Shown: piece after piece, positions 9,061-18,313 of the stretch | Position numbering within the stretch: the first letter of the stretch is position 1 | Layout of the letters: every line of letters begins with the position of its first letter | Translations under genes and position numbers: made by a program | The notes under the pieces: generated by a model | Database searches by the model: none | Seen by the model: the letters and a program-made list of their open reading frames with translations, nothing else | What the model was told of the DNA's origin: nothing | Origin: Gnetum montanum | Lineage: Eukaryota > Streptophyta > Gnetopsida > Gnetales > Gnetaceae | Assembly: GCA_015680685.1 (NCBI GenBank) | Contig: MNCI01003070.1 | Coordinates: 203,904-227,525 of the forward strand | Length of the DNA stretch: 23,622 nucleotides | Direction of reading: 5' to 3'

Positions 9061-10924
9061 TAGCCCTCAACTAGTCTTTGGCTAGTGCTTGACCATAAAG
9101 GTGAAAATAAAATAAACATTAATAGATTCACAACTGTAAATTATAATATTGCTATTTTAGGATATTCTTTTAGGCTATACATTTAAAAAGATGTATATAT
9201 TTAATAAGAAAAAGATCATAACAAAAAAAAAAATAAATTTCCATTGTCCAAATGTCCAATATTTAATTGTTAATTAAGTACATATGCCTATTTCTCTTTT
9301 GATAATAAATTCTTATTCTTAAATATGAGTCCACATATAACTCAATTAGGAAGACCCTACCTAGGATTAATTGAGCTTCACATCACCTCACAAGGTTTGC
9401 TTTGTTAGGTGTAAAAATGTCTTATAAACTCAAGGTTTAAACCTTTCCTATGATTTAAGGATTCAAGATGCATTACTTACATCTAACTCATTTCCTAACT
9501 TGTTCTTGGCTCAACTTTCAAGTTGGTTATACCCTACTATCATATCCTTTATTAATTGGTTATGCCCCCCTTAACTAAACTAAGGTATGTAACATACGTA
9601 GGTTAATTAGCAAAGATAACTTATTAAAAGGAAACATGATCAAAAGATATACCAAAAGCAAGAGTTGCTCTGGGTTTTATATATCTAAATGACTAAGAGG
9701 GTATCAAAGGTAATGGGTGAATGAGTGTTAGTAACCATCATTGGCCACCATAGCAAGAATCTCAACCACTGAAACCTATGGAAGACATGATGGGAAACAC
9801 AAAGAAAACCCATGTACAAAAGCACCACTAGTTAGAACAAATGACCATGCAAAAGAAAAATAGGAAGATAACTCAACAAAAATGAAAAAGAGGAATAGAA
9901 AAAGTTAAAAATGAGGTAGAAACAAATGAAAAAAGAAAACAATAGTCTAAGAAGTACAAAGAGACAAAAGCAAAGTATCTAAATAATAGGGTAAGAGAAA
10001 TGATTAGAATTGAAGGTGCCTATTAAGATACTAACTATGGAGGAGTCACTGCATTACTAGTGTTATACCCTAGTTCTAAGGTAGCAGCATCATGATTAAA
10101 TTGGTAATTGTTTCGATCCTTAAATACTCTACTTACTGGAGAGGGTTCTTGTGGGATGCTTGAAATTGTGAGCTTGGAGCATCACCTTGATTGGAAGGTT
10201 CTTATGGGAGTGTGTCTTAGCTCATGATTGAGGGTTCTTGTGGGATCGTGTTTTTCTTTTTTTTTTTCCTTTTTCTTATTTATGTTTTTTTTCTCTTTTT
10301 TTCATAAGAAATTCAATATCTGATCAACTTCAATCATGAGGTTCTTGTGGGAGCCAATTTCATTTTATAAAGGTTACTTGCATGGCTTGATATCAATAAA
10401 TGCCTTTTGCTACCAGAGAAACTAGGTCTAATATAACACACCATTTTCACCTTAGTGACTCATCTAAGTAAGTATTTAAGTATTTAATAGAAACCAAATA
10501 CTAATAAACATTACCCTAAACTAAGCTATTTTGCCACCTTGACTTATGAACATTGTACTTAAAGAATATTGTTTAAAAATAAGAAAGTGTATTATGTGTA
10601 AGATACTTATTAATCTAAGGCTCACCCTTAGCTAGATTTTTGGTTTAAACCCACCTATTTCAAAGTAGGGGGAGTTCTACTTCTCCCTTGCATTCTAGAC
10701 ATGTTGCTGCCAAATTCTTTATAGTTCCAACTAACAATAGAATGTCCTATTGCCTTGTACATTTTTGAAGGCAAAAGTTGTAAACTGTAAGAGTCTTTTT
10801 GAGGGGTACATTTGAGAGGTAAGATTTCTAATGGATTATTGTCATGTAATTCATCAATAGTGGGATAAGCTGGGTAACTTAGCTCTACTAGTTCATCTTT
10901 TTTAGGTTCCTCAATGTGATGTTA
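9061..10924 (-). other. 3' internal non-coding region of the minus-strand Gypsy element
   Basis: This 1.86-kb stretch between the 3' LTR and the integrase end has no coherent coding frame on either strand. It contains four copies of a GGTTCTTGTGGGA-like motif, a T-rich run at 10255-10302 (A-rich on the element's strand) and a GGGGGAGTT...ACTTCTCCC block at 10668-10687. Such long spacers are usual in Athila/Tat elements, where some carry an env-like ORF. I see no such ORF here. Confidence 0.5.
10141..10353. repeat. Four spaced copies of a GGTTCTTGTGGGA motif
   Basis: Copies lie at about 10143-10156, 10197-10209, 10230-10245 and 10340-10352, with one or two mismatches. The third and fourth are accompanied by CTCATGATTG and its inverse CAATCATGAG. 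They flank a T-rich run. The origin may be a decayed minisatellite in the element's spacer. Confidence 0.5.
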
Positions 10925-12171
10925 ATAATATAACTTAAACCTTTGTCCATTGACTAGGAATGTAGTTCAGGAATCATCAATAGGTGATATGAGAACACTT
11001 CCTTTATCATGGGGTTGGACAACTAAATAAGGGCCTTCCCACCTAATTGTTAACTTCACTAGAAATTTATGTAATCTCATATTGTAGAGAAGAACTTTAT
11101 CACCTACAGAAAAGTGTTTCTTAAAGATATTCTTATCATGTAATGATTTCATTTCTTTCTTTATAATTTTTTATTTATCAAGAGAATGTAGCCACATTTC
11201 ATCAAGTTTGTGAAGTTGGTTGATTCTAGTGGCCTGGTTCATGTCTTCATCAAAATTGAGTTGTTGCACTAATCACAAGGATTGATATTTTAGTTCAATT
11301 GGTAATAGACATAAATTACCATAAACCAATTGATAAGGTGAATATCCTAAACTTGGTTTATAGGTAATTTTATAATCCAAATTTGCATCTTGTAATTTTT
11401 TAGATCAATCCTTCCATTTAGTACATACAGTCTTTGTTAATATATTCAAGATAATTCTATTAGCTTTCTCAACTTGGCCATTTGTTTGAGGATGATAAGC
11501 AGTAGCTATCTTATGTTGGATACCACAAGAATTAGGAATTTTTCCATTATTTTATTTTAAAAATGGACTCCTCAATCACTAATGATTACCTGTGGAGTTC
11601 CAAAGTGTGCTAAAATATTTTCCCTAAGGAATGCTATAAGTACCTTAACATCATTTGTTGGGGTGGCTTTTACTTCTACCCATTTGGTGACATAGTTGAT
11701 ACAAACCAAAATGTGTTGACATCCATTATATGGTGGAAATGGTCTATACCCCACACATCAAATGGTTTTATTATTAAAATTGATTTTAAGGGTATTTCAT
11801 GTCTTTTTGTTATGGCTCCCATTCATTGACATTTATCAAACTCTTGCACATACTTATGTGCATCTTTAGAAATTGAGGGCCAATAAAATCCACTTTGAAG
11901 GATTTTGATAGCAGTACATTTGCTATCAAAGTGGCCACCCCCTAAATCATCATGGCACATTTTGTAAAATTTCTTGTTGTTCATTCTTAGCCATACATTT
12001 TCTTGCTATGTTATCTTTACATATTTGATAGAGATACGGACTACTCTAAATGTACCTAGATATGGTGCTTAAGAAAGATTTCTTTTCTTCCTTAGTTCAA
12101 TTGGTAGGGGTATTCAGAATGGCTAGATAGTTGGTTATATCAGCAAACCAAGGATCCTTTGTGGTCAAAGT
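10925..12171 (-). pseudogene. Gypsy pol remnant: RNase H-integrase linker, integrase core and C-terminal domain
   Basis: Reading the minus strand, the segment starts with Asp-Pro-Trp-Phe-Ala-Asp-Ile-x-Asn-Tyr, the characteristic linker after RNase H in Athila/Tat elements. A decayed zinc-finger region follows (about 11990-11840). The core (open frame 11572-11754) has Gly-Tyr-Arg-Pro-Phe-Pro-Pro and Tyr-Val-Thr-Lys-Trp-Val-Glu-Val, with the first catalytic Asp replaced by Asn. A second Asp follows in Ile-Ile-Ser-Asp, where the next codon, usually encoding a small or aromatic residue, is TGA/TAG. A Gln-x-Asn-Gly-Gln-x-Glu region is recoverable near 11480. The C-terminal domain (open frame 10967-11152) has the Gly-Asp-Lys-Val-Leu-Leu and Trp-Glu-Gly-Pro-Tyr motifs and a Val-Asn-Gly-Gln-Arg tail near 10945. 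Many stops and frameshifts make it inactive. Confidence 0.88.
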
Positions 12172-12910
12172 AGGAAAGCATTCTTAAACTCATCCCATGA
12201 ACTAATTTTTGGTTAAGGGTTTGTAGCCAAAAATCAGCTTTGTCCTTTAAGGTTGGTTTAAAGGTAATCATCTTAGTTCTGTCCCCACTTTGAGGTGCTA
12301 ACATAGTTAATGTTGTTTCAAATTCTCTTATATGGGTAATAGGATCCTTGTCATTTGTTCCCTTAAAAATACATAATAAGTGAATACTTTAAACCTCTAC
12401 ATCTCTTCCTTGTGGAAAAACCAATGGACCTTGAGGTATGATGGATGCTCTTTGATTTAATAACTCTCCAAGGGTTTGTACTGGGTAAGGTTGACCAATT
12501 GGAACATTGGAACTCAAACTCCCAAGGGAGAATGGTATGGAACCTAAGGAAAATGGAGGAGGTGTATGATGTGAAGATGATCCCATAGTATAAGTAGAGG
12601 TTACTATTGGCATTACTATAGGACCTGGTATAGAAATAGAGTTTGATGGTGGAGTTTGTAAATTCAAAGTGCTTATTGGTTGGGTAGTTTCTCCAATTGT
12701 GGTTACATAAGTTGATATTGGGATAGTATTTTGAAAACTTGATCCTGTAGTTGAACTCATGGTTGATATTGTAGTAGTTGAAATATCAAATAGAGGATTA
12801 ACAAATATGGAAAAATCAGAACTTGATTGTATTGGTTCCTCTTGGTTTTTTTTTCATTGACTTTTGTATGTTTGTAAAGACTAAGAGTTCTTCTAAAAGG
12901 TTGAATTCAT
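12172..12910 (-). pseudogene. Gypsy gag remnant, truncated and joined to the integrase linker
   Basis: Reading starts at ATG (complement of 12908-12910) and stays in one frame through an open block at 12389-12760. The N-terminal half is Ser/Thr/Pro-rich. After a TAA at a probable Gln codon it enters a retrotransposon-gag-like region with Asp-Pro-Ile-Thr-His-Ile-Arg-Glu-Phe-Glu and Leu-Lys-Asp-Lys-Ala-x-Phe-Trp, then a Trp-Asp-Glu-Phe-Lys-Asn-Ala-Phe motif reached by a shift near 12190. The gag C-terminus and its zinc knuckle are absent. Sequence switches at about 12172 to the linker before integrase. Gag forms the virus-like particle in intact relatives. Stops near the start (three before codon 25) and the truncation rule out function. 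Confidence 0.8.
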
Positions 12911-13250
12911 GTTGGTTTCTTTGGTTGCTTTGTTGATTTCATTTAACAAGAATATTTTTCATTGGCACATTCATGGGATACCATTCCTAAGATTTAACAA
13001 ACTAATTTAATAACTCCTACTATCGCAACTTTAATTGAAAGTTTTTTAATAGTTTCAATTGGTTGTAAGACAAGAGGAGTTGATTCTTGGGATTTTGTTT
13101 TATTTTTAGGTTTTTTAACACAACAAAAATAAGTAAAAGAAACCATTTTTCAAATGACCTAAAAAATAAAATAAAATGTACTAGAAACATAAAATTGCAA
13201 AATGAAATTAAAACATACAGAATCCTTGATGATGATTAACTCTGTCAGCC
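12911..13250 (-). other. 5' leader between PBS and gag
   Basis: This AT-rich leader of the minus-strand element, about 340 bp, has no coherent frame. It lies between the primer-binding site and the presumed gag ATG, as expected for an untranslated leader. Confidence 0.45.
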
Positions 13251-13268
13251 TCTCTGGCAACGACATCA
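13251..13268 (-). promoter_or_regulatory. Degenerate primer-binding site of the minus-strand Gypsy element
   Basis: The minus strand reads TGATGTCGTTGCCAGAGA a few bases after the CA end of the 5' LTR. It resembles the TGGCGCCGTTGCCGGGGA primer-binding site common in plant Athila/Tat elements, differing mostly by C-to-T and G-to-A changes. Its position fixes which LTR is the 5' one and the boundary at 13273. Confidence 0.75.
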
Positions 13269-14089
13269 AAATTGACAAGCTAGGCAAAATTTGGTCCTAG
13301 ATATCTTTAATAATTATCTTTCTTTTGTTGTAAAGAAGTCACCTCATTTGTGACTAACTTATGAGTCGTATCTAGTGGAGGAAAAATTCAAAAGTCAAAA
13401 GATAATTAAGACATAAAAGAATTAGAATTGAATCCAGTCAAATTCCACACTTATGACTATCACTCATAAGTAAAAACATGAATTTTCATCCTAACTTCTA
13501 ATCTTAAGTTTAAGAATGAAAATTAATAATTAAATCAAATTGAAATCATAAATACAAGCACAGATCTCAAGGATCACAAGGGAGACTTTGCCCCATTTGC
13601 AATTCTACCTTGTTGTCTTCATAATGCAGCAACCTTGATAACTCTACAATGGACTCCAATAGTCACCACAAGGCTCAACAGATCCTCTCTCAATAATTTT
13701 CAAGAAAAATTAACTTCAACTTGATGTGGTTTTTGCTTGGGTATCAATTCCTCTTCCTCTTATTCTATATTCCAATACAATATGGAATGTCTTATTTATA
13801 CTCCACAATGTTACAAAAATAAGTATTTTAATAATAGGTTGATATGGTAGAATCTAATACCAATCCATGATAATAGGTGAAACTACTAAGTTGGGCATCT
13901 TTGAAATTTCAAATTAGCATGAAATCTAGAAGTGGTGGAGAAAATCGAAAGGTGCCAATCGAAGATTGTTGCTCATCATGTTCATGTCCTTGCCACCCTG
14001 TGCCTATCCACATGGACATTCTCAATGATAAGCCTTGCCCATGATAGGGATAGTGCATGCACACAACCTTCTTCATTTTCACTATTGAC

Positions 14090-14790
14090 ACAGACTCAAG
14101 GCCAAGAAATAAACAGCAGCAACATCTGTGAGAGATACAAATGAAGATCCCATAGGAGAAGTGATAGAGTATTGGCATTGCAACTTAGCTTCTCCATGTT
14201 CAATCTCACTAATGTCTTCGCCATCATCATGAATTCCCACATCAACCTCTCTATTTTGTCTTTGTTATACTTGTACATGAATGATCCATCTGTGCAGGAG
14301 CCAAAGGATCTCAATGTCATTTGTAGAAACACCTTAAGCTACTTCTTCATAAGAAATGCATGTATCTTCTGGTCCATCATGAGATTGGCTATTGTATAAT
14401 ACTCTACCAAAATCTTCAATTTTAGGTCATGAACTTAACCTTGTCAGAATTCGTTGCTAGACAATGTGATTGCCATCTGATTTTAAGAATAGAAATCTAA
14501 TATATGGTGCCATGTGTAGTAGTCATGCTCATCCTTAAGGTTGCGTAGCATGAGGTGATCATTAACATCCAAATAATAGGTGACATAGGGATTCATGGTG
14601 GTAATGAACAAAATAAGTTTGTAGATAGTGTCCAATTCTTGGGTAGAAACTTCCCAATTGCAAAAACAGTAGCATTTGCCACCTATAAGAGACACGACCT
14701 CTCCAAAAAATAATGGTGTAGAAATACCTATCCTGCCTTAATGGAGAGTGGATACTTGTGCTTGTAGTGATTTTTTAAGAGATGGAAAAG
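14090..14790 (-). pseudogene. Unidentified coding-like segment in the right LTR
   Basis: This is the counterpart of 7560-8125 in the left LTR. Open minus-strand blocks at 14483-14695 and 14096-14332 are joined by a few stops and frame changes. Conserved between the two copies are a Tyr-Tyr-Leu-Asp-Val-Asn-Asp-His-Leu-like stretch and a Tyr-x-Lys-Asp-x-Ile-Glu-Arg-Leu-Met-Trp-Glu stretch, followed by a Leu-Asn-Met-Glu-Lys-Leu-Ser-Cys-Asn-Ala block. I do not recognise the family. It is probably a third captured gene piece. Confidence 0.4.
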
Positions 14791-14811
14791 AATCATTTGT
14801 TGTTGTTTTGT

Positions 14812-15115
14812 GATGCTCTTGTTGATATGTATGGCATATTGGGGAAGGTCATTTGGCATGCCATGTGTTTGATGAAAAGTGTGTGAGGGATGTGGTTATG
14901 TGTAGTAGCAAGATTTCTGCTTGCAATTCCAGGAGTGAGTGGTAGAAAGCATTGGGATTGTTCAGCTAGATGTTGCAACAGGTATTAGGCCTAATCGAAT
15001 CATGATGTTATCTCTTCTTACTATGCACGCAAAGATGGAGTGTTTGCAACTAAGATGCTATATTCATGGATTTGTTCAGAAGCTTGGGTTTGGATTTGGT
15101 AATACCAATGCATGA
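14812..15115 (+). pseudogene. PPR-gene fragment inside the right LTR
   Basis: The fragment starts with Ala-Leu-Val-Asp-Met-Tyr-Gly and Gly-Lys-Val. After a frame change at about 14871 it continues through a Val-Arg-Asp-Val-Val stretch and Lys-Ala-Leu-Gly-Leu-Phe-Ser. It then shows, in the best-preserved block (about 14980-15112), Gly-Ile-Arg-Pro-Asn-Arg followed by Ile-His-Gly-Phe-Val-Gln-Lys-Leu-Gly, the usual spacing of P and L motifs in plant organelle PPR proteins. TAG replaces Trp/Gln twice. It is antisense to the element and not functional. Confidence 0.78.
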
Positions 15116-15134
15116 GAAATGTAATTGGTAGTTA

Positions 15135-15520
15135 GTAAAAATCCTCACATCATTCCTGAGAGTCTTCTTAAAGTGTTCCATGTCAAATATATCAGAGAAT
15201 TCCCTTTCATTTTCCCACACAACATTGACTTGTAATATAGGAACAACAAGCATGGCTTCTAGAATCCTAACTATAACTACATTCATAATTTGATTGCATT
15301 GTTGACTCAGTCTATCATTAATGACCATCATGAGAAACCTGTTCTCCTTCCCCACATAACCATGTAGGTACTCAAAGCTAAAATTCAAGCAGGGCCTATA
15401 ACCCAAATCAGATTCAAGTTCAGTTTCAGAGGATGAAAAATGGAGAAGGCTTGCCAGTGTGGTGACACAAGGGTCATTAGTAGATGAATTCATGAGATCC
15501 TTGACGAGGAAAAGGATGCC
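15135..15520 (-). pseudogene. O-fucosyltransferase-like gene fragment inside the right LTR
   Basis: An open minus-strand frame (within 15050-15493, extending upstream to about 15520) includes Phe-Leu-Met-x-Val-Ile-Asn, then Leu-Ser-Gln-Gln, then Leu-Glu-Ala-x-Leu-Val-Val-Pro, then Asp-Ile-Phe-Asp-x-Glu-His-Phe and Asn-Asp-Val-Arg-Ile. This ordered set matches the N-terminal GDP-fucose-binding region of plant O-fucosyltransferase-family proteins, where the second motif is normally Gly-Leu-Asn-Gln-Gln. Here the Gly and Asn are replaced, so the fragment has decayed. Matching codons end near 15140, where PPR sequence in the opposite orientation begins. Confidence 0.75.
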
Positions 15521-15532
15521 AACATTACCCTA

Positions 15533-15625
15533 ATTCTATATATATAACGTCTATATTGTTTTATAATGTCTTTATAATATATAATTATAATCACATTAAT
15601 ATAATATATAATATATGATATTAAA
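15533..15625. repeat. AT-rich low-complexity tract in the right LTR
   Basis: This is the counterpart of 8770-8945. TATATA-type sequence near the element-strand start of the 5' LTR is about 91 bp shorter than in the left copy. Confidence 0.55.
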
Positions 15626-15744
15626 TAAACTAAAATAAACATTAATTAAACATTAATCAAATGATTTATAATAAAAATTGACTGAAATGTATTTATTTTG
15701 ACAAAGATGCTTATTTAAACATGGAACTAATTTTGGGTTTAACA

Positions 15745-15914
15745 CTCCTACAAGGTTTAAAAAAGAAATCAACATTAAAACATCAAATTATAAGAGTTAA
15801 AATCTTCCAATAAGTTTTGGTAACATTCTAAGTTAAAAATTATCAAAATAATAATATAATAATCAATTTGCCATGGTGAAGAATTAGCCTAAGTCTAACT
15901 ACCCAATGAATAAG
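15745..15914. other. Junction segment between the minus-strand Gypsy element and TGATGA copy 2
   Basis: This is AT-rich sequence with no coding signal. It does not obviously match the sequence upstream of the homologous point in copy 1 (about 2000), so copy 2 is truncated or rearranged here. It should also be the right flank of the Gypsy insertion. Confidence 0.35.
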
Positions 15915-16692
15915 GTACTTAAATTTGAGAGAGTTAAGAACCATTATAGAGATTAAGTTAGTCTAAAGAAATAAATCAATGAAAAACACATCTAGATGGT
16001 GAAGGCAAAAGTTAATGAGACTCTCCAATAGCTCAAGGAAGGAGATGATGTCTAGTAGCCTATTTTTAATGGCCTTAATGACTATAACAAGGGAAAGATC
16101 TACATGAAAGAACTATAGATCAAGGAGATGATGGAGTACATGGAACTTTCCAATCTCCATTATGTAAACCTGGCAATGTTGACTATATGGACGATCTTGG
16201 TCAAAGTTAGAGAAGTAAGTGGCCAACTCATACTTGTTGTATGAGGAAGAGTTCAAAACCCATAAGGAGGCCAAGCAAAAGCTTGAGATTATTCATGCTA
16301 AAATTGAGGTTCTCAAGGCATGATTCACTAATTAGAGATCCACTGTTGAGAACCTGGCCAAAAGGATGAATGACTACCAGGAGCTACAAATTGCTCTCAA
16401 GGTGTTCAATGTTAAATGCAAACTTTTCACTACTTGGTTGGTTAACATGAAGGAGATGTTCCAAACAATACCACATCCCTAAGATGTTTCCACTTTAGCC
16501 CACATTCGAGATGTTATGTGGACTGTGAACAATCCTAGGGAAAAAGAGGAGAAGATGAAGGCACTATTAGCTGCCTTTCATCTTCCACCAAATGTTGTAG
16601 CTATTGTCAAACAACCACAACCGCCTCAACCACCATGTGCACCCGAAGTAAGAGAAGGCCCTTCGGAGGCTCCACCACCTAAGATCATCTAA
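15915..16692 (+). pseudogene. Decayed ORF of TGATGA-family element, copy 2 (5' truncated)
   Basis: This aligns with about 2000-2765 of copy 1 at nucleotide and protein level. Shared features are a Glu-Lys-His-Ile segment, Tyr-Met-Lys-Glu-Leu, Asn-Leu-Ala-Lys-Arg-Met-Asn-Asp-Tyr-Gln-Glu-Leu, and a Pro-Gln-Pro-Pro-Gln-Pro-Pro tail before a TAA at 16690-16692. One single-base frameshift lies near 16195-16215. Several stops match Gln codons of copy 1, and three stops occur at the same place in both copies. I do not recognise the function. Copy 2 is useful for deciding which residues were original. Confidence 0.65.
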
Positions 16693-16914
16693 TCTTCTCC
16701 AACATCTCCATGCCATCTAAGGAATTGTGTTTGTCAGTTTTGTCCTAGTGTTCAATTTTGTTATTCTGAACAGTCAAAATTTTGTAATTAATGTAAAACT
16801 ATACACTCTAGGCACTTATTTTTTTGTTGCGTAGTTTATGTGTTTGTTTTTTGTATCAATAATCCCATAGCATATCAAGAACTCGAGGATGAGTTTTCAT
16901 TCAGTCATGGGGTA
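16693..16914 (+). other. Spacer between ORF end and 3' LTR, TGATGA copy 2
   Basis: This short non-coding stretch is homologous to 2766-2999. It ends with GAGTTTTCATTCAG and a short purine-rich run before the LTR, the probable position of the polypurine tract. Confidence 0.4.
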
Positions 16915-16937
16915 TGATGAATCATTTTGCTTGGTTG

Positions 16938-17033
16938 CATTGATGGGATCCCATCAATGTGATCCCGTCGACATAGGGTTTGATTTGTTGATGCGTACCC
17001 ATTGACGAAGCTCCATGTTTTGCCTATAAATAT
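16938..17033 (+). promoter_or_regulatory. LTR promoter region: 22-bp perfect palindrome plus TATA box (copy 2)
   Basis: 16938-16959 is a perfect 22-bp palindrome centred on GGATCC, with CATTGATG arms. Further GTCGAC and ATTGACG motifs follow before TATAAATAT at 17025-17033. This is the counterpart of the TTGAC cluster in copy 1. Confidence 0.55.
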
Positions 17034-17202
17034 GCATTCACCAGCTACATTTATGGCATTCCTTTCATAAGTTGTAGTGAAGCTCTAGCAGTTTTTACAT
17101 TTAGAAGTTAGAGTACTTTTTTAAGTGCTTGTAGTAGGAGTCAAAGAGTGTATGGATCTTTATTCGAGCATTGTTGTACCCAAGTACAACAATGTGTGCA
17201 AC

Positions 17203-17208
17203 AATAAA
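17203..17208 (+). terminator. LTR polyadenylation signal (copy 2)
   Basis: AATAAA lies 178 bp after the TATA box start, exactly as in copy 1, within a well-conserved block. Confidence 0.5.
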
Positions 17209-17763
17209 GATAACCTTTCTGATAAAAATTGCAACACTTTGAAAGAGATAATTATTTCCTTTATGCATTTAATATTTTAAGTAATTAATTAAGCTAGACT
17301 AAGCTAAATTAAATAGCGATTAATTAAGCACATATGTATGACCACTTCGAGCATACACTTGGTGCTTGGTAATCTTAGTAACGCTTAATGTTTGGTAACC
17401 TAGTAGCATTAAACATGTTCAAGATGTGTACAACAAGTGGGAACGAATGCTTATTTTAGGATTAGTTAAATGTTAGCAAGTTAGATTAAATTAGCAATTA
17501 AATAACTTTCATTCTTTATTCTTGATTATTAGGTGAATTAGAACATAAAACATAAAGATGATAAAAATCATATGCCTCAGTTGCACTTAACCATACCTTT
17601 GCATTTCACAAGTGTAATTAAGAGACAACAATTATAACGGTTAGTTTCACTTCCTAAAGACTAGTGTACTTAGAAGGCTATAAGTCCATGAAATTTAACC
17701 AGATCACGCATGAACGCTTAATGATTTGTATGGTTGGGCGTAGGGTCTACTCGTTACTCATCA

Positions 17764-18313
17764 CGACTCCAGGCCTGTCTCTAATATAATTTATTTCTTT
17801 TTTTTAACATTCAACATATATACAAGCATTTGCATTTCTACCTCACTTATTTGTTGTTAATATCTCTTTTGTACAATCCAACATTTATTACCATAACATT
17901 GGACCTTTATGATGTTGTACAAATTCCCCTTCAGTTTTACTAGAACTTTTTTATTACATAAAACACCGCTTGCCTATTTTTACATTGGTCATCCTACCTA
18001 AATCTTATTTTTGAGATCTTTATAAATTTCATCATTTAATCGAAGCCTACCTAGTAAGACTATTTGCAGTGAAGTACTTTTAGCTTTAAATTATTACTTC
18101 TATTTCACCATTGTTTATACTTTTATGAAAATTACATTCTATATATTTTGTATTCTAATAATTTTTAAGCCTCTTGATTTTAGAACATGTCTCTACATTT
18201 GCATTTTAGAAGAATATTTTCTTGAGTTGTATTAATTAACACAATATCATGTACAAGTAGCATACACCAAGTAATTGTATTTTATATTTCCTTTATTAAT
18301 TTATTCATAACAA
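17764..18313. other. AT-rich intergenic stretch
   Basis: I see no coding signal, no LTR ends and no clear repeat in these 550 bp. They are rich in T runs. Confidence 0.5.

Larger units (their letters stand above)
6669..15744 (-). mobile_element. Minus-strand Athila/Tat-like Ty3/Gypsy retrotransposon with ~2.4-kb LTRs, internally deleted
   Basis: Two direct repeats, 6669-9060 and 13273-15744, both begin TGA and end GGGTTTAACA. They enclose a minus-strand PBS (13251-13268), a gag remnant (12172-12910) and an integrase remnant (10925-12171), in the order expected for Gypsy. The 5' LTR is therefore the right-hand copy. Protease, reverse transcriptase and RNase H are missing because gag passes directly into the linker before integrase. 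The flanks read CCTAA on the left and CTCCT on the right, so no exact 5-bp target duplication is visible. That fits an old insertion or slightly misplaced edges. The LTRs differ at many positions and by two sizeable indels, which also indicates age. It is non-autonomous and inactive as it stands. Confidence 0.8.
13273..15744 (-). repeat. 5' LTR (right copy) of the minus-strand Gypsy element
   Basis: This 2472-bp direct repeat of 6669-9060 ends (on the minus strand) with CA next to the PBS. It keeps the 159-bp block lost from the left copy and has the shorter version of the AT-rich tract. It contains the same host-gene-like fragments as the left copy, so they were part of the LTR before the last transposition. 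Confidence 0.82.
16915..17763 (+). repeat. 3' LTR of TGATGA-family element, copy 2
   Basis: This 849-bp segment begins TGATGA and ends TCATCA. It shares with 3000-3959 the upstream motif, the TATA-to-AATAAA block, an interior with runs of TTAATTAAGC, and the right-end block (TGATTTGTATGGTTG). Internal gaps make it 111 bp shorter than copy 1. The flank after it (17764) shows no recognisable element. Confidence 0.78.

Noticed and set aside
10668-10687. Polypurine tract and LTR start of the minus-strand element at the GGGGGAGTT...ACTTCTCCC block
   Set aside because: It looks like a polypurine site, but the repeat homologous to the 5' LTR ends at 9060, some 1.6 kb away, so it is not next to the 3' LTR.
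6664-15749. Target-site duplication for the minus-strand Gypsy element
   Set aside because: The flanks CCTAA and CTCCT do not match. A loose CTCC similarity occurs near both edges but is too weak to claim.
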